From: Streptomyces sp. TBY4
GTDB lineage: Bacteria > Actinomycetota > Actinomycetes > Streptomycetales > Streptomycetaceae
Length of the DNA stretch: 64,000 bases
Direction of reading: 5' to 3'
Assembly: GCF_024213195.1 (NCBI RefSeq)
Contig: NZ_JANAVF010000011.1
Span: 1 to 64,000 of the forward strand
The first letter of the stretch is position 1; every line of letters starts with the position of its first letter. Below, in pieces: positions 33,668-42,408 of this stretch. The notes beneath the pieces were generated by a model. It was given only the letters and a program-made list of their open reading frames with translations. It was not told where the DNA came from and did no database searches. The position numbers were made by a program, and so were the translations under genes.

Positions 33668-34404
33668 GTACGGCGTTCCCGGTGGACGGAGTACGCGAGC
33701 AGGCCCAGCCAGACGGCCACGAGCAGCACCTGGAGCCGCTGCCCGGCGCCGAGCGCCCAGGTGCCGTGCCCGGCGGTGAACAGGGCAATGGAAACCAGGG
33801 TCCAGGCGGTGGCGAGCAGTTCGAGGACGACGAGCGCGGGCCCGAACCGCGCGAGCGGGGCGAGGCGGCCGTAGCGGCGGGCGGCGAGCGTGAGGGCCAC
33901 GATCCCGACGAGCGCTCCCGTCATGGCGAGGCTGCTGCTGACGGCGTGGGCCTGATGGGTGGCGGGGACCAGCCCCGCGGTCTCGCGCGCCGCGCATTCG
34001 GGGTCCACGGTCGGCCTGCAGCTCAGCGGCAGCCAGGCGTCGGCCGCGGTGGCGGCCCCGAAGAGGGTGATTCCGGACCAGCCGGCGACGGACCAGAGGC
34101 GGCGGGGTTCGACCCGGCGGGCGAGGCGGGCCAGGGCCAGGAGGCCGCCGAGGAGGACCAGGAGGCCCGCGGTGAAGTCGGTGGCCCGGAACAGCCCGCC
34201 GAGCGGCTGGTCCTGCGCCGCGAGCTCGCTGACGTACGTCTCGATGGGGTTGAGGCCCGTGGAGAGGACCACTTCGAGGACCCACGCGGTGTAGGCGGCG
34301 GCGCCGAGGCCTATGAGGAGGGCCACGGAGCGGACGCCTGCCCCAGCCGTGGCGGCAGGACCCGTCGCGGAGGAGGGGCTGTTCAGCCCGTCTTTTATGG
34401 ACAT
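33664..34404 (-). CDS. DUF998 multi-span membrane protein
   Basis: 246 residues with six to seven membrane spans and the DUF998 pattern: ETYVSELAAQDQPLGGLFRA after the first span, and HQAHAVSSSLAMTGALVGIV. An external loop has a cysteine pair (LSCRPTVDPEC). Family function is unknown. First gene of a two-gene operon with the hydrolase. TTTAGGAT lies about 10 to 17 bases upstream of the ATG and could be a -10 box giving a very short leader. Confidence 0.85.
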   Translation of the reverse strand: MSIKDGLNSPSSATGPAATAGAGVRSVALLIGLGAAAYTAWVLEVVLSTGLNPIETYVSELAAQDQPLGGLFRATDFTAGLLVLLGGLLALARLARRVEPRRLWSVAGWSGITLFGAATAADAWLPLSCRPTVDPECAARETAGLVPATHQAHAVSSSLAMTGALVGIVALTLAARRYGRLAPLARFGPALVVLELLATAWTLVSIALFTAGHGTWALGAGQRLQVLLVAVWLGLLAYSVHRERRT

Positions 34405-34476
34405 AGTGTGACTAATCCTAAACGTGGCCGGGTCCGGTCATGCGATCGGATACCCACCCCGGGTAGGGTTCCGCCC

Positions 34477-34980
34477 ATGACCCGCCCCACCCCGCGCATC
34501 CAGCGACCAGCAGTCCGGTGGCCCCGGCTCCTGCTGCTCGCCGCGCTGCTGCTGGGCATCGCGGGCATGCACACGCTGGGCCATCCGACGCCGGCCCACG
34601 CCATGGAGGACGTACCGCAGGCCCGTTCCGTTCCCCTGGCCGGCCATGCGCCGTCCGGGTCGGCGCACGGCGGGGCGCCGGACGGCGCCCCGGACGGCGC
34701 GGCTCCGGCCGATGCGAGCACGAACGCCGCCGCCGAGGCCGCCCTCGCCTCGATCTCCGTCGCCGAAGCCCCGCGCCCCCCGCACACCGGCATGGACCCC
34801 ATGTCCGTGTGCCTCGCCGTGCTCGGCGCGCTCGTCCTGCTGGTCCTCGGAGCCGGGCTGGCCGGCCCGCGCCGTGCCGCGCCGCTCGGGGGCGCGGCAC
34901 GCGCGCCGGGCCGGTCCGGCGGTCCGGACCCGCCACCACCCCGTGAACGCCTCTCCCTGCTGACGGTGCTGCGCGTATAG
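34477..34980 (+). CDS. DUF6153-like small exported protein
   Basis: 167 residues. One N-terminal hydrophobic segment (RLLLLAALLLGIAGMHTLGH), then an Ala/Pro/Gly-rich extracytoplasmic region with scattered His and Met, then a second hydrophobic segment (VCLAVLGALVLLVLGAGLAG) and an ending LSLLTVLRV. The MHTLGH and HTGMDPMSVC features fit DUF6153, often found next to copper-related genes. It precedes a multicopper oxidase gene by 90 bp and may be co-expressed with it. Function not established. Confidence 0.75.
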   Translation: MTRPTPRIQRPAVRWPRLLLLAALLLGIAGMHTLGHPTPAHAMEDVPQARSVPLAGHAPSGSAHGGAPDGAPDGAAPADASTNAAAEAALASISVAEAPRPPHTGMDPMSVCLAVLGALVLLVLGAGLAGPRRAAPLGGAARAPGRSGGPDPPPPRERLSLLTVLRV

Positions 34981-35070
34981 GCCGGGCTCCGTCGTCGCCC
35001 CCGCATGCCTGCGGGGCGGCGGCAGACGGTGCCCACCTGCCTGCCTCACACCATCACGAGGTGTTCCACC

Positions 35071-36702
35071 ATGCGCTCTTCGCATTCCCCCATCTCCCCC
35101 TCACCGGTTTCCCGCCGCGCCCTCCTCGGCGCCGGCGCCGCCCTCGCCGGCACCGGGCTGCTCTCCGCCTGCTCGGGCTCCGGCATGGCCGGCATGGACC
35201 ACGGCTCCGGTTCCCCGGGCAAGGCCTCCGCCTCCCCCGCGCCCGGCGGTTACGTGGACCCGGCCGGCGCCGAGGTGCGGGCCGCCGAAGCCGCCCGCAA
35301 GGCCACGGGCCCGCTCACCGAGGTCCGGGTGACGGCCACCGCCACCCCGCTCGACCTCGGCGCCGGCCGCACCGTCCGCTCGTGGGCGTACGGGGACAGG
35401 CTCCCGGGCCAGGAGGTCCGGGCGACCGCGGGCGGCACCCTCGCCCTGACCCTGGCCAACAACCTTCCCGAAGCCACCTCCCTGCACTGGCACGGCCTGG
35501 CGCTGCGCAACGACATGGACGGGGTGCCGGGGCTGACCCAGCGGGACATCGCCCCGGGCGGCTCGTTCACGTACGAGTTCGCCGTCCCGCACCCCGGGAC
35601 GTACTGGTTCCACCCGCACTCCGGGGTGCAGCAGGACCGCGGCCTGTACGCGCCGCTGATCGTCGAGGACCCCAAGGAGCCCCTCTCCTACGACAAGGAG
35701 TGGGTGGTCGTGCTCGACGACTGGCTCGACGGGGTGGACGGCTCCACCCCGGACGCCGTGCTCGGCGAACTCCGCAAGGGCATGGACATGAGCAGCCCGG
35801 GCGGCGGCGGCCACGGGGGCCACGGCTCGGCCGGCTCACCCGCCCCCGCGGCTTCGGGCGGCCCGTCCCGCGTCCTGATGGGCGGCGACAGCGAGGTCCT
35901 CGGCAAGGACGCGGGCGATGTCGCGTACCCGCACTACCTGGTCAACGGCCGCACCCCGGAGGACCCGTCGGTCCTCACCGCCCGCCCGGGCGACCGGATC
36001 CGGCTCCGGATCATCAACGCGGGCGGGGACACCGCCTTCCGGATCGCCCTCGGCGGCCACGAACTGACGGTCACCCACACCGACGGCTTCCCGGTCGAGC
36101 ACGCCCGGGCCCGCTCCCTGCTGCTGGGCATGGGCGAGCGGTACGACGTCCTGGTGACGGCGGGCGACGGGGTGTTCCCGCTGACCGCCCTCGCCGAGGG
36201 CAAGGGGGACGCGGCCTCGGCGCTCGCGGTGCTGCGGACCGGTGCGGGGGCGGCGCCGACCGCCGCGACCCGGCCCGCCGAGCTGTCCGGACGGCCGCTG
36301 ACGGCGGACGCCCTGAAGGCGGCGGAGCCGGTGGCACTGGCCGCGCGCGAACCGGACCGCACCGTGCGGATCAAGCTGACCGGCGGGATGGCGAAGTACG
36401 ACTGGGCCTTCGACGGCAAGCCCTACGCCCCGGACCAGCGGCACCCGGTGAAGGCCGGGGAACGGGTCCGGCTGGAGTTCGACAACTCCACAACGATGTG
36501 GCACCCGCTCCACCTGCACGGGCACACCTTCGCCCTCGCCGGCGGCGCCGGCGGGGCCCGCAAGGACACGGCGGTGGTCCTGCCGAACGGAAAGCTGACG
36601 GTGGACTTCGACGCCGACAACCCCGGTCTGTGGATGGTGCACTGCCACAACGTCTACCACGCGGAGGCCGGGATGATGACCGTGCTCGGCTACCTGCGCT
36701 AG
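35071..36702 (+). CDS. Multicopper oxidase (Tat-type lipoprotein)
   Basis: 543 residues. Twin-arginine signal SRRALLGAGAALAGTGLLSAC with lipobox Cys34, so it is exported folded and lipid-anchored. Copper motifs: HWHG (His139, His141), HPHSG, HPLHLHGH and HCHNVYH, giving complete type 1 and type 2/3 centres. A Met/Gly/His-rich stretch GMDMSSPGGGGHGGHGSAG in the middle may bind copper. Likely laccase- or CueO-like Cu(I) oxidation/copper tolerance. ATG 35071 has GAGGTG upstream. Follows the DUF6153-like gene. Confidence 0.92.
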   Translation: MRSSHSPISPSPVSRRALLGAGAALAGTGLLSACSGSGMAGMDHGSGSPGKASASPAPGGYVDPAGAEVRAAEAARKATGPLTEVRVTATATPLDLGAGRTVRSWAYGDRLPGQEVRATAGGTLALTLANNLPEATSLHWHGLALRNDMDGVPGLTQRDIAPGGSFTYEFAVPHPGTYWFHPHSGVQQDRGLYAPLIVEDPKEPLSYDKEWVVVLDDWLDGVDGSTPDAVLGELRKGMDMSSPGGGGHGGHGSAGSPAPAASGGPSRVLMGGDSEVLGKDAGDVAYPHYLVNGRTPEDPSVLTARPGDRIRLRIINAGGDTAFRIALGGHELTVTHTDGFPVEHARARSLLLGMGERYDVLVTAGDGVFPLTALAEGKGDAASALAVLRTGAGAAPTAATRPAELSGRPLTADALKAAEPVALAAREPDRTVRIKLTGGMAKYDWAFDGKPYAPDQRHPVKAGERVRLEFDNSTTMWHPLHLHGHTFALAGGAGGARKDTAVVLPNGKLTVDFDADNPGLWMVHCHNVYHAEAGMMTVLGYLR

Positions 36703-36760
36703 CCGGAACCCGCCCCGGACCGGGCCGCCCGCGCGCCCTCCTCCGCGCGCCGGGGCCCGG

Positions 36761-36830
36761 CCGGAGGGGGCCGGGGGCGGCCGGAGGGGGCCGGGGCGGC
36801 CGGAGGGGCCGGAGGGGGTCTGGCGGGGCC
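36761..36830. repeat. G-rich CCGGAGGGGG repeats
   Basis: The unit CCGGAGGGGG(C) recurs at 36761, 36781, 36800 and about 36809, giving at least four closely spaced G-tracts on the plus strand. It lies just after the multicopper oxidase gene. Potential G-quadruplex or termination region. Confidence 0.6.
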
Positions 36831-36914
36831 GAAATCCCCGGTGGGGAGGTTGTATTCCATGACAGGCTGGTGATCGTCACGCGCCGATTGCGACCTGAAG
36901 GACTTCCCGCCGGT

Positions 36915-38183
36915 ATGAGCACCCCGCCGAACCCGCCCAGCACCCCGTCCGGCCCGCCGACGGAGCCCGCGGGCACCCCCGCACCCGAGGCGGCTCCCAT
37001 ACCGGCGCCCGCGCAGCCCCTGTCCCTCGACAAGCCCCCGGCCCTGACGCCCTCCCAGCCCCTCACCCCGGCCCCGCCCCTGACGGACGCCACGGCGGAG
37101 CCCGCGGACGCGGCACCGGCGACCGGCCCGGCGGACCCGGCCGAGCCCACGGACGCGGCACCGGCACCGGCACCGGCGGCCGACCCGGCCGAGCCCACAG
37201 ACGCAGTCCCGGCGGCCGGCGCGCCCGCCCCCGGCGCCTTCGCTCCGGTCACCCCCGTCCCGGCGGCCGCCACCGCTCCCCCGGCGGCCGCGTGGGGAGC
37301 CCCGTACGGCGCCCCCGGCGCCCCCGCCCCCGCGAACCCCTGGGCCACGCCCGCCGGCGGTTACCCCGGCGGCCCGCAGGGGCCCGGCTTCCCGCCGCCC
37401 CCGCCCGCCGCGAACGGCCTGGCCGTCGCCGCCCTGCTCCTCGGGCTGTTCGGCATCTTCGTCGGCCTCATCCCCTTCTTCTTCTGGGCCGGCGCCCTCC
37501 TCGCCCTGACCGGCGTCGGCCTCGGCATCGCGGCCGTCCTCAAGGCCCGCCGCGGCGCGCCCCGCGGCACGATGGCCGTCTTCGGCACCGTCCTCGGCAT
37601 CCTCGGCCTGGGTGCTTCGGTGGGCGGCTGGTTCTTCACCACGAACGTCATCGACAGGATCGACCGGAACATCTCCGACGCGCGCTCGGGGGACGGCTAC
37701 GAGTTCGACTACGACTCCGAGCTGCAGTACCCCAGCGCCCCGGCGAGCCCGACTCCCAAGCCCTCGCCCTCCGACGTCCCGGGCAAGACCTCGGCACTGG
37801 CCTGGGGCAAGCCCTACACCTACGAGGACGGGGTCCAGGTCACCGTGCAGGGCGCGGTCCCGTACAAGCCGTCCTCGACGGCCTACCCGCCCGAGGCCCG
37901 CAACGCCAACGCGGTCAAGGTCACGGTGAAGATCGTCAACAACTCGGGGGCCGCGCTCGACGTCAGCCTGGCCCTGCCGCACGCCCGCGACGACCAGGGC
38001 ACCGAGGCCGAGATGGCCTTCGACGGCTCCGTGCCGAAGATGTTCAAGGGCTCGGTCATGGCGGGCGAATCGATGACCGGCACCTTCGCCTTCGTCGTGC
38101 CCAAGGGCACCAAGAGCCTGCACTTCGAGATCGCGCCCGGCACCAAGTACGACGACGCGATCTGGAGCGGCCCGATCGGCTGA
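36915..38183 (+). CDS. DUF4190/DUF4352 membrane protein
   Basis: 422 residues. A long Pro/Ala-rich disordered N-terminus (1-165) contains repeated PADPAEPTDA units. DUF4190 follows with two membrane spans (GLAVAALLLGLFGIFVGLIP; FGTVLGILGLGASVGGWFF). The C-terminal DUF4352 immunoglobulin-like domain (about 300-422) is extracytoplasmic. Members of this class are common in Streptomyces and of unknown function. ATG 36915 gives the family-like start; the coding frame upstream is open but lacks similarity. Confidence 0.82.
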   Translation: MSTPPNPPSTPSGPPTEPAGTPAPEAAPIPAPAQPLSLDKPPALTPSQPLTPAPPLTDATAEPADAAPATGPADPAEPTDAAPAPAPAADPAEPTDAVPAAGAPAPGAFAPVTPVPAAATAPPAAAWGAPYGAPGAPAPANPWATPAGGYPGGPQGPGFPPPPPAANGLAVAALLLGLFGIFVGLIPFFFWAGALLALTGVGLGIAAVLKARRGAPRGTMAVFGTVLGILGLGASVGGWFFTTNVIDRIDRNISDARSGDGYEFDYDSELQYPSAPASPTPKPSPSDVPGKTSALAWGKPYTYEDGVQVTVQGAVPYKPSSTAYPPEARNANAVKVTVKIVNNSGAALDVSLALPHARDDQGTEAEMAFDGSVPKMFKGSVMAGESMTGTFAFVVPKGTKSLHFEIAPGTKYDDAIWSGPIG

Positions 38184-38217
38184 ACCGGCACCGGCACCGG
38201 CGACTCCGGCGACTCCC

Positions 38218-38247
38218 AGGACATCGCGTCAGAAAGACGATTAGACT
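38218..38247 (+). promoter_or_regulatory. Candidate nadE promoter (leaderless)
   Basis: A -10-like TAGACT at 38242-38247 and -35-like AGGACA at 38218-38223 have an 18-bp spacer. The GTG start of nadE is 7 bp beyond the -10, so transcription would begin at or next to the start codon. No ribosome-binding site is visible. Confidence 0.5.
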
Positions 38248-38254
38248 GGGCCGC

Positions 38255-40009
38255 GTGCCTCAACTACGCCTCGCCCTGAATCAGATCGACTCGCAGGTCG
38301 GCAACATCGCCGCCAACGCCGACTCGGTCGTCCACTGGACCCGGCACTCCGCCGAACAGGGCGCCCACCTGGTGGCGTTTCCGGAAATGGTGCTCACCGG
38401 GTACCCCGTCGAGGACCTCGCCCTGCGCGGCTCCTTCGTCGAAGCGTCCCGCCAGGCGCTGCTGGACCTCGCGCAGCGGCTCGCCGCCGAGGGCTTCGGG
38501 GACCTCCCGGTGGTCGTCGGCTACCTCGACCGTACGGAGAAGGCCGCGCCCCGGCTCGGCCGCCCGGCGGGGTCCCCGGAGAACGCGGCCGCCGTGCTGT
38601 ACGGCGGGCAGGTCGTCCTGCGGTTCGCCAAGCACCACCTCCCCAACTACGGGGTCTTCGACGAGTTCCGGTACTTCGTGCCGGGCGACACCCAGCCGGT
38701 GATCCGGGTGCGGGGCGTGGACGTGGCCCTGGCCATCTGCGAGGACCTCTGGCAGGAGGGCGGGCGCGTCCCCGCCACCCGCTCCGCCGGGGCCGGGCTG
38801 CTGATCTCGGTCAACGCGTCCCCGTACGAGCGCAACAAGGACGACCTCCGCCTCGAACTGGTGCGCAAGCGGGCCCAGGAGGCCGGCTGCACCCTCGCCT
38901 ACCTGGCGATGATCGGCGGCCAGGACGAGCTGGTCTTCGACGGGGACTCGATCGTCGTCGACTCCGGCGGCGAGGTCATCGCCCGCGCCCCGCAGTTCTC
39001 CGAGGGCTGCGTCCTGGTCGACCTCGACCTGCCGGCCGCCTCGCCGACCCCCGTCGAGGGCATCGTGGACGACGGGCTGCGCATCGACCGGGTGATCCTC
39101 ACCGAGGAGCCGGTGGAACCGTACGAGCCGGTCGTGACGGGCGGCTACGCCGACCGGCTGGACGACGACGAGGAGATCTACGACGCGCTGGTCGTGGGGC
39201 TGCGCGCGTACGTCCGGAAGAACGGGTTCCGCTCGGTCCTGATCGGCCTCTCCGGCGGCATCGACTCCGCGCTCGTCGCCGCCGTCGCCTGCGACGCGAT
39301 CGGCGCGCAGAACGTGTACGGGGTCTCGATGCCGTCCAAGTACTCCTCGGAGCACTCCCGGGGCGACGCGGCCGATCTCGCCGAGCGGACCGGCCTGAAC
39401 TTCCGGACCGTGTCGATCGAGCCGATGTTCGACGCGTACATGGGCGCGCTCGGCCTGACCGGGCTGGCCGAGGAGAACCTCCAGTCCCGGCTGCGCGGCA
39501 CCCTGCTGATGGCGCTCTCCAACCAGGAGGGGCACATCGTGCTGGCGCCGGGCAACAAGTCGGAGCTGGCCGTCGGCTACTCCACCCTGTACGGGGACTC
39601 GGTGGGCGCGTACGGCCCCATCAAGGACGTCTACAAGACGGACGTGTTCCGCCTCGCCGAGTACCGCAACCGGGCGGCGGCCGAGCGCGGCGAGACCCCG
39701 CCGATCCCGGAGAACTCCATCGTCAAGCCGCCGAGCGCCGAACTGCGCCCGGGCCAGGTGGACACGGACTCGCTGCCGGACTACCCCGTGCTGGACGGGA
39801 TCCTCTCCCTGTACGTGGACCGCGACCAGGGCCTGGAGGCGATCGTCGCGGCGGGCTACGACCCCGAGCTGGTCGCGAAGACCCTGCGGATGGTCGACAC
39901 CGCCGAGTACAAGCGCCGGCAGTACCCGCCGGGCACGAAGATCTCCGCGAAGGGCTTCGGCAAGGACCGCCGGCTGCCCATCACCAACGGCTGGCGCGAG
40001 CGGGCGTGA
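38255..40009 (+). CDS. nadE: Glutamine-dependent NAD+ synthetase
   Basis: 584-residue two-domain enzyme for the last step of NAD biosynthesis. The N-terminal nitrilase-like glutaminase domain has Glu in AFPEMVLTGYP, Lys in FAKHHLPNYGVFDEFRYF and Cys in AICEDLWQ. The C-terminal synthetase domain has the PP-loop SGGIDSALVAAVACDAIGAQ and GNKSELAVGYSTLYGD. Ammonia is channelled from glutamine hydrolysis. Probably leaderless (see the promoter entry). Length fits actinobacterial NadE. Confidence 0.96.
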   Translation: MPQLRLALNQIDSQVGNIAANADSVVHWTRHSAEQGAHLVAFPEMVLTGYPVEDLALRGSFVEASRQALLDLAQRLAAEGFGDLPVVVGYLDRTEKAAPRLGRPAGSPENAAAVLYGGQVVLRFAKHHLPNYGVFDEFRYFVPGDTQPVIRVRGVDVALAICEDLWQEGGRVPATRSAGAGLLISVNASPYERNKDDLRLELVRKRAQEAGCTLAYLAMIGGQDELVFDGDSIVVDSGGEVIARAPQFSEGCVLVDLDLPAASPTPVEGIVDDGLRIDRVILTEEPVEPYEPVVTGGYADRLDDDEEIYDALVVGLRAYVRKNGFRSVLIGLSGGIDSALVAAVACDAIGAQNVYGVSMPSKYSSEHSRGDAADLAERTGLNFRTVSIEPMFDAYMGALGLTGLAEENLQSRLRGTLLMALSNQEGHIVLAPGNKSELAVGYSTLYGDSVGAYGPIKDVYKTDVFRLAEYRNRAAAERGETPPIPENSIVKPPSAELRPGQVDTDSLPDYPVLDGILSLYVDRDQGLEAIVAAGYDPELVAKTLRMVDTAEYKRRQYPPGTKISAKGFGKDRRLPITNGWRERA

Positions 40010-40046
40010 CGCCCGCGCGGTGACGGGGCGCCGGGGCCCGGCGCAC

Positions 40047-40118
40047 GTACGGCCGGGGCCCGGCGTTCGTACGGCCGGGGCCCCGGCGTTCGTACGGCCG
40101 GGGCCCCGGCGTTCGTAC
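40047..40118. repeat. 22-23-bp tandem repeats after nadE
   Basis: The unit GTACGGCCGGGGCCCCGGCGTTC recurs with starts at 40047, 40069, 40092 and a partial copy at 40115. Each unit contains the palindrome CCGGGGCCCCGG or near it and could form a hairpin. Between the convergent nadE and membrane-protein genes; possible terminator array. Confidence 0.75.
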
Positions 40119-40128
40119 GGCCGCCGGA

Positions 40129-41058
40129 CTACCGGTCGGCGCGGTCCCGCCGCAGGGCGGCGACCACCAGCACGGCCCCGGCCGTCACCAGCAGCGCCAG
40201 CCCACCGATCGGTGAAGACGCCAGGTTCCGGTCCACGGCTCCGGTCAGCACCGGGTGCAGGCCCACGAAGACCGCCGTCACCACCGCCGCCTGCACGAAC
40301 TGCGGCAGGGGCCGGCGCGCCAGCCGGTGCAGCACGCGCGTGCCCGTCATGGACATGAGCGGCAGCATGATGCCCAGGACGACCACGGCCGCCCCACCCA
40401 GCCACCCCCACGAGGCGGCCGTCCACCCCCAGCGGTCGTCCAGGTACTTCGACACGCCGTACCGGGGGTCCGCGAACCCGCCGAGTTCCGGTGCCGACGG
40501 CGCCCAGAGCACCTCGTACGTCTTCCCGGGGCGCGGTTCCGCGAGGGTCTCGACGTCACGGGCGGTGATCCGCGTTCCGTCCGGGGTCCGCAGGATCAGC
40601 GTCGACCGGTATCCCTTCGGCGTCTTGCGTTCGTAGCGGACCCGCACCTGCGCCACCTCGGCCACGGTCCCGGTGCCGACCACCGGACCCGCCTCCTTCA
40701 CGGCGCGGACCGTGCCGTCACCGCTCGCCGTACCGATCACGGTGAGCGCCGCCGACGCCACGATCAGCACGAGCAGCGCCGCCGCCCGGCGCAGCCACAC
40801 CGCGGCCGTTCCCGGGAACTCGGCCGGCTCCGGCTCCCCGGCCGCCCGGCCCGGCCCCTGCCGCAGGGCCGCCGACGTCAGCGCCCGCCCCCAGAGGGCG
40901 GCCACGCCGGTCCAGCCGAGCAGCAGCACGCCCGTGTAGGGCGGCAGTGCGCCCCGGTGCAGCCCGAGCGCCCAGACGCCGGCTGCCATGAAGGCGAGCC
41001 AGGCAAGCACCGTGAACGAACGAAACACCCAGGTCAGCACCGCGATCCCGCCCCCCAT
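40129..41058 (-). CDS. Multi-span membrane protein, DUF3592-like
   Basis: 309 residues. Two spans at the N-terminus, one at about 90-115, then an extracytoplasmic beta-rich stretch (TVAEVAQVRVRYERKTPKGY ... GKTYEVLWAPS) and three more C-terminal spans. The soluble part resembles DUF3592, a domain of unknown function, with moderate certainty. ATG 41058 begins MGGGIAVLTW. 33 bp downstream of the phosphodiesterase-like gene; both point left and may be co-transcribed. Confidence 0.7.
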   Translation of the reverse strand: MGGGIAVLTWVFRSFTVLAWLAFMAAGVWALGLHRGALPPYTGVLLLGWTGVAALWGRALTSAALRQGPGRAAGEPEPAEFPGTAAVWLRRAAALLVLIVASAALTVIGTASGDGTVRAVKEAGPVVGTGTVAEVAQVRVRYERKTPKGYRSTLILRTPDGTRITARDVETLAEPRPGKTYEVLWAPSAPELGGFADPRYGVSKYLDDRWGWTAASWGWLGGAAVVVLGIMLPLMSMTGTRVLHRLARRPLPQFVQAAVVTAVFVGLHPVLTGAVDRNLASSPIGGLALLVTAGAVLVVAALRRDRADR

Positions 41059-41091
41059 AGCTCTTCTCGGGGGAGTATCGCAGCGCCGGTG

Positions 41092-42120
41092 CTACGGCTT
41101 GACGGTGACCCGGGCTGCGATCGGCAGGTGGTCGCTGCCGGTGCGGGGCAGGGTCCAGGAGGCCTCGGGGGTGACCCCGCGGACCAGGATCTGGTCGATG
41201 CGGGCCATCGGGAACTGCGCGGGCCAGCTGAAGCCGAAGCCGTCGCCGGACGCGCCCTGAGTGGAGCGCAGCTGCGAGGTGACCTCGGACAGGGCCCGGT
41301 CGTTGACGGTTCCGTTGAGGTCGCCGAGCAGGATGACCCGCGGCAGCGGTTCGGCGGCGAGCGCGGCGCCGAGGGCGTCGGCGCTGTTGTCGCGCTGGTT
41401 GGCGGTGAAGCCGGCCTTGAGCTTGACGCGGACCGAGGGGAGGTGCGCCACGAAGGCGGCCACGTCCCCGTGGGGGGTGTGGACGGTGGCCCGCATGGCC
41501 CGGGTCCAGCCCATCTTGATGTCGACGGGCTTGCTGGAGATCAGCGGGTACTTGCTCCAGAGCCCGACGGTGCCCTCGACCGAGTGGTACTTGTACGTCC
41601 CCGCGAGGGCCTTCTCGTAGACAGGCACGACGCTGCCCTTGAGCTCGGTCAGGGCCAGTACGTCGGCTCCGGCCTTCGCCACCGAGGCGGCGGTGCCGGC
41701 GGGGTCGGCGTTGTCGGCGTCCACGTTGTGGGTGGCGACGGTGAGGTTGCCGCCGGCCTGCGCCTTGTCGGTGACCAGGCCTCCGAAGAGGTTCACCCAG
41801 ACCGCGGCGGTCAGCAGTATCGCGATCAGTGCGGTCGCGGACTTCCGGAAGAGCGCGGCGGCGAACAGCACCGGGACGGCCAGGCCGAACCAGGGCAGGA
41901 AGGTCTCGGTAAGGCTGCCGAGGTTGCCGATGTCGTTGGGCAGCTCGGCGTGGAGGATCATGACGAGCGAGATCAGCACGGCGAGCGCGGCGAGGACGAT
42001 CCCGCGGCGCCAGATGCCCGGATCCCGGCGCAGCTCGGACAGCCGGCGCCGGAGACCCGGTCGGGAGGGCTCGGGCTCCGAGCCGTCGCTCCCCGTCTCC
42101 GTCATGTACGCCTGTGCCAT
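41092..42120 (-). CDS. Membrane-anchored endonuclease/exonuclease/phosphatase-family protein
   Basis: 342 residues. Three N-terminal membrane spans (GIVLAALAVLISLVMILHAE; TFLPWFGLAVPVLFAAALF; TALIAILLTAAVWVNLFGGL) precede an EEP catalytic domain facing outward. Motifs: THNVDADN, LTELKG, LGDLNGTVND, IDQILV and GSDHLPI. Metal-dependent phosphodiesterase acting on nucleic acid or phospholipid outside the membrane; the substrate is unknown. This arrangement is common in actinobacteria. ATG 42120; an in-frame ATG five codons later is possible. Confidence 0.87.
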   Translation of the reverse strand: MAQAYMTETGSDGSEPEPSRPGLRRRLSELRRDPGIWRRGIVLAALAVLISLVMILHAELPNDIGNLGSLTETFLPWFGLAVPVLFAAALFRKSATALIAILLTAAVWVNLFGGLVTDKAQAGGNLTVATHNVDADNADPAGTAASVAKAGADVLALTELKGSVVPVYEKALAGTYKYHSVEGTVGLWSKYPLISSKPVDIKMGWTRAMRATVHTPHGDVAAFVAHLPSVRVKLKAGFTANQRDNSADALGAALAAEPLPRVILLGDLNGTVNDRALSEVTSQLRSTQGASGDGFGFSWPAQFPMARIDQILVRGVTPEASWTLPRTGSDHLPIAARVTVKP

Positions 42121-42381
42121 GCCACTGCCCTCGCTGCCGTGCTCGCGCTCCGTCCCCGCCTCTTGACCCTAGGCGATGGACGGAGGGTTCCGCGCCGATT
42201 GTGTCGGCCGTACGTCCGGGAGGACGAACGCGTCAGCGGCCCGGGTTCCGCTTGTCACCAAACGCGCACATTGCCCTTCGGGCGGCCGCTCCGGCGAAGG
42301 GCACACCGTGCCACTTCCCGCCCGGGCCCCGAGAGTGCCACCATGGTGGTGAGTCCGGGGACGCCGTAAGGGTGCCTCGAG

Positions 42382-42408
42382 ATGAACATCAAGGAGCAGT
42401 TGCAATGA
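42382..42408 (+). CDS. Possible 8-codon upstream ORF of panB
   Basis: ATG at 42382 reads MNIKEQLQ and ends in a TGA that overlaps the panB ATG (AATGA). It contains the AAGGAG that serves panB. Could mediate translational coupling. Very short, so it may be coincidental. Confidence 0.3.
   Translation: MNIKEQLQ

Noticed and set aside
40047..40118. CRISPR array after nadE
   Set aside because: 22-23-bp head-to-tail repeats with no spacers.
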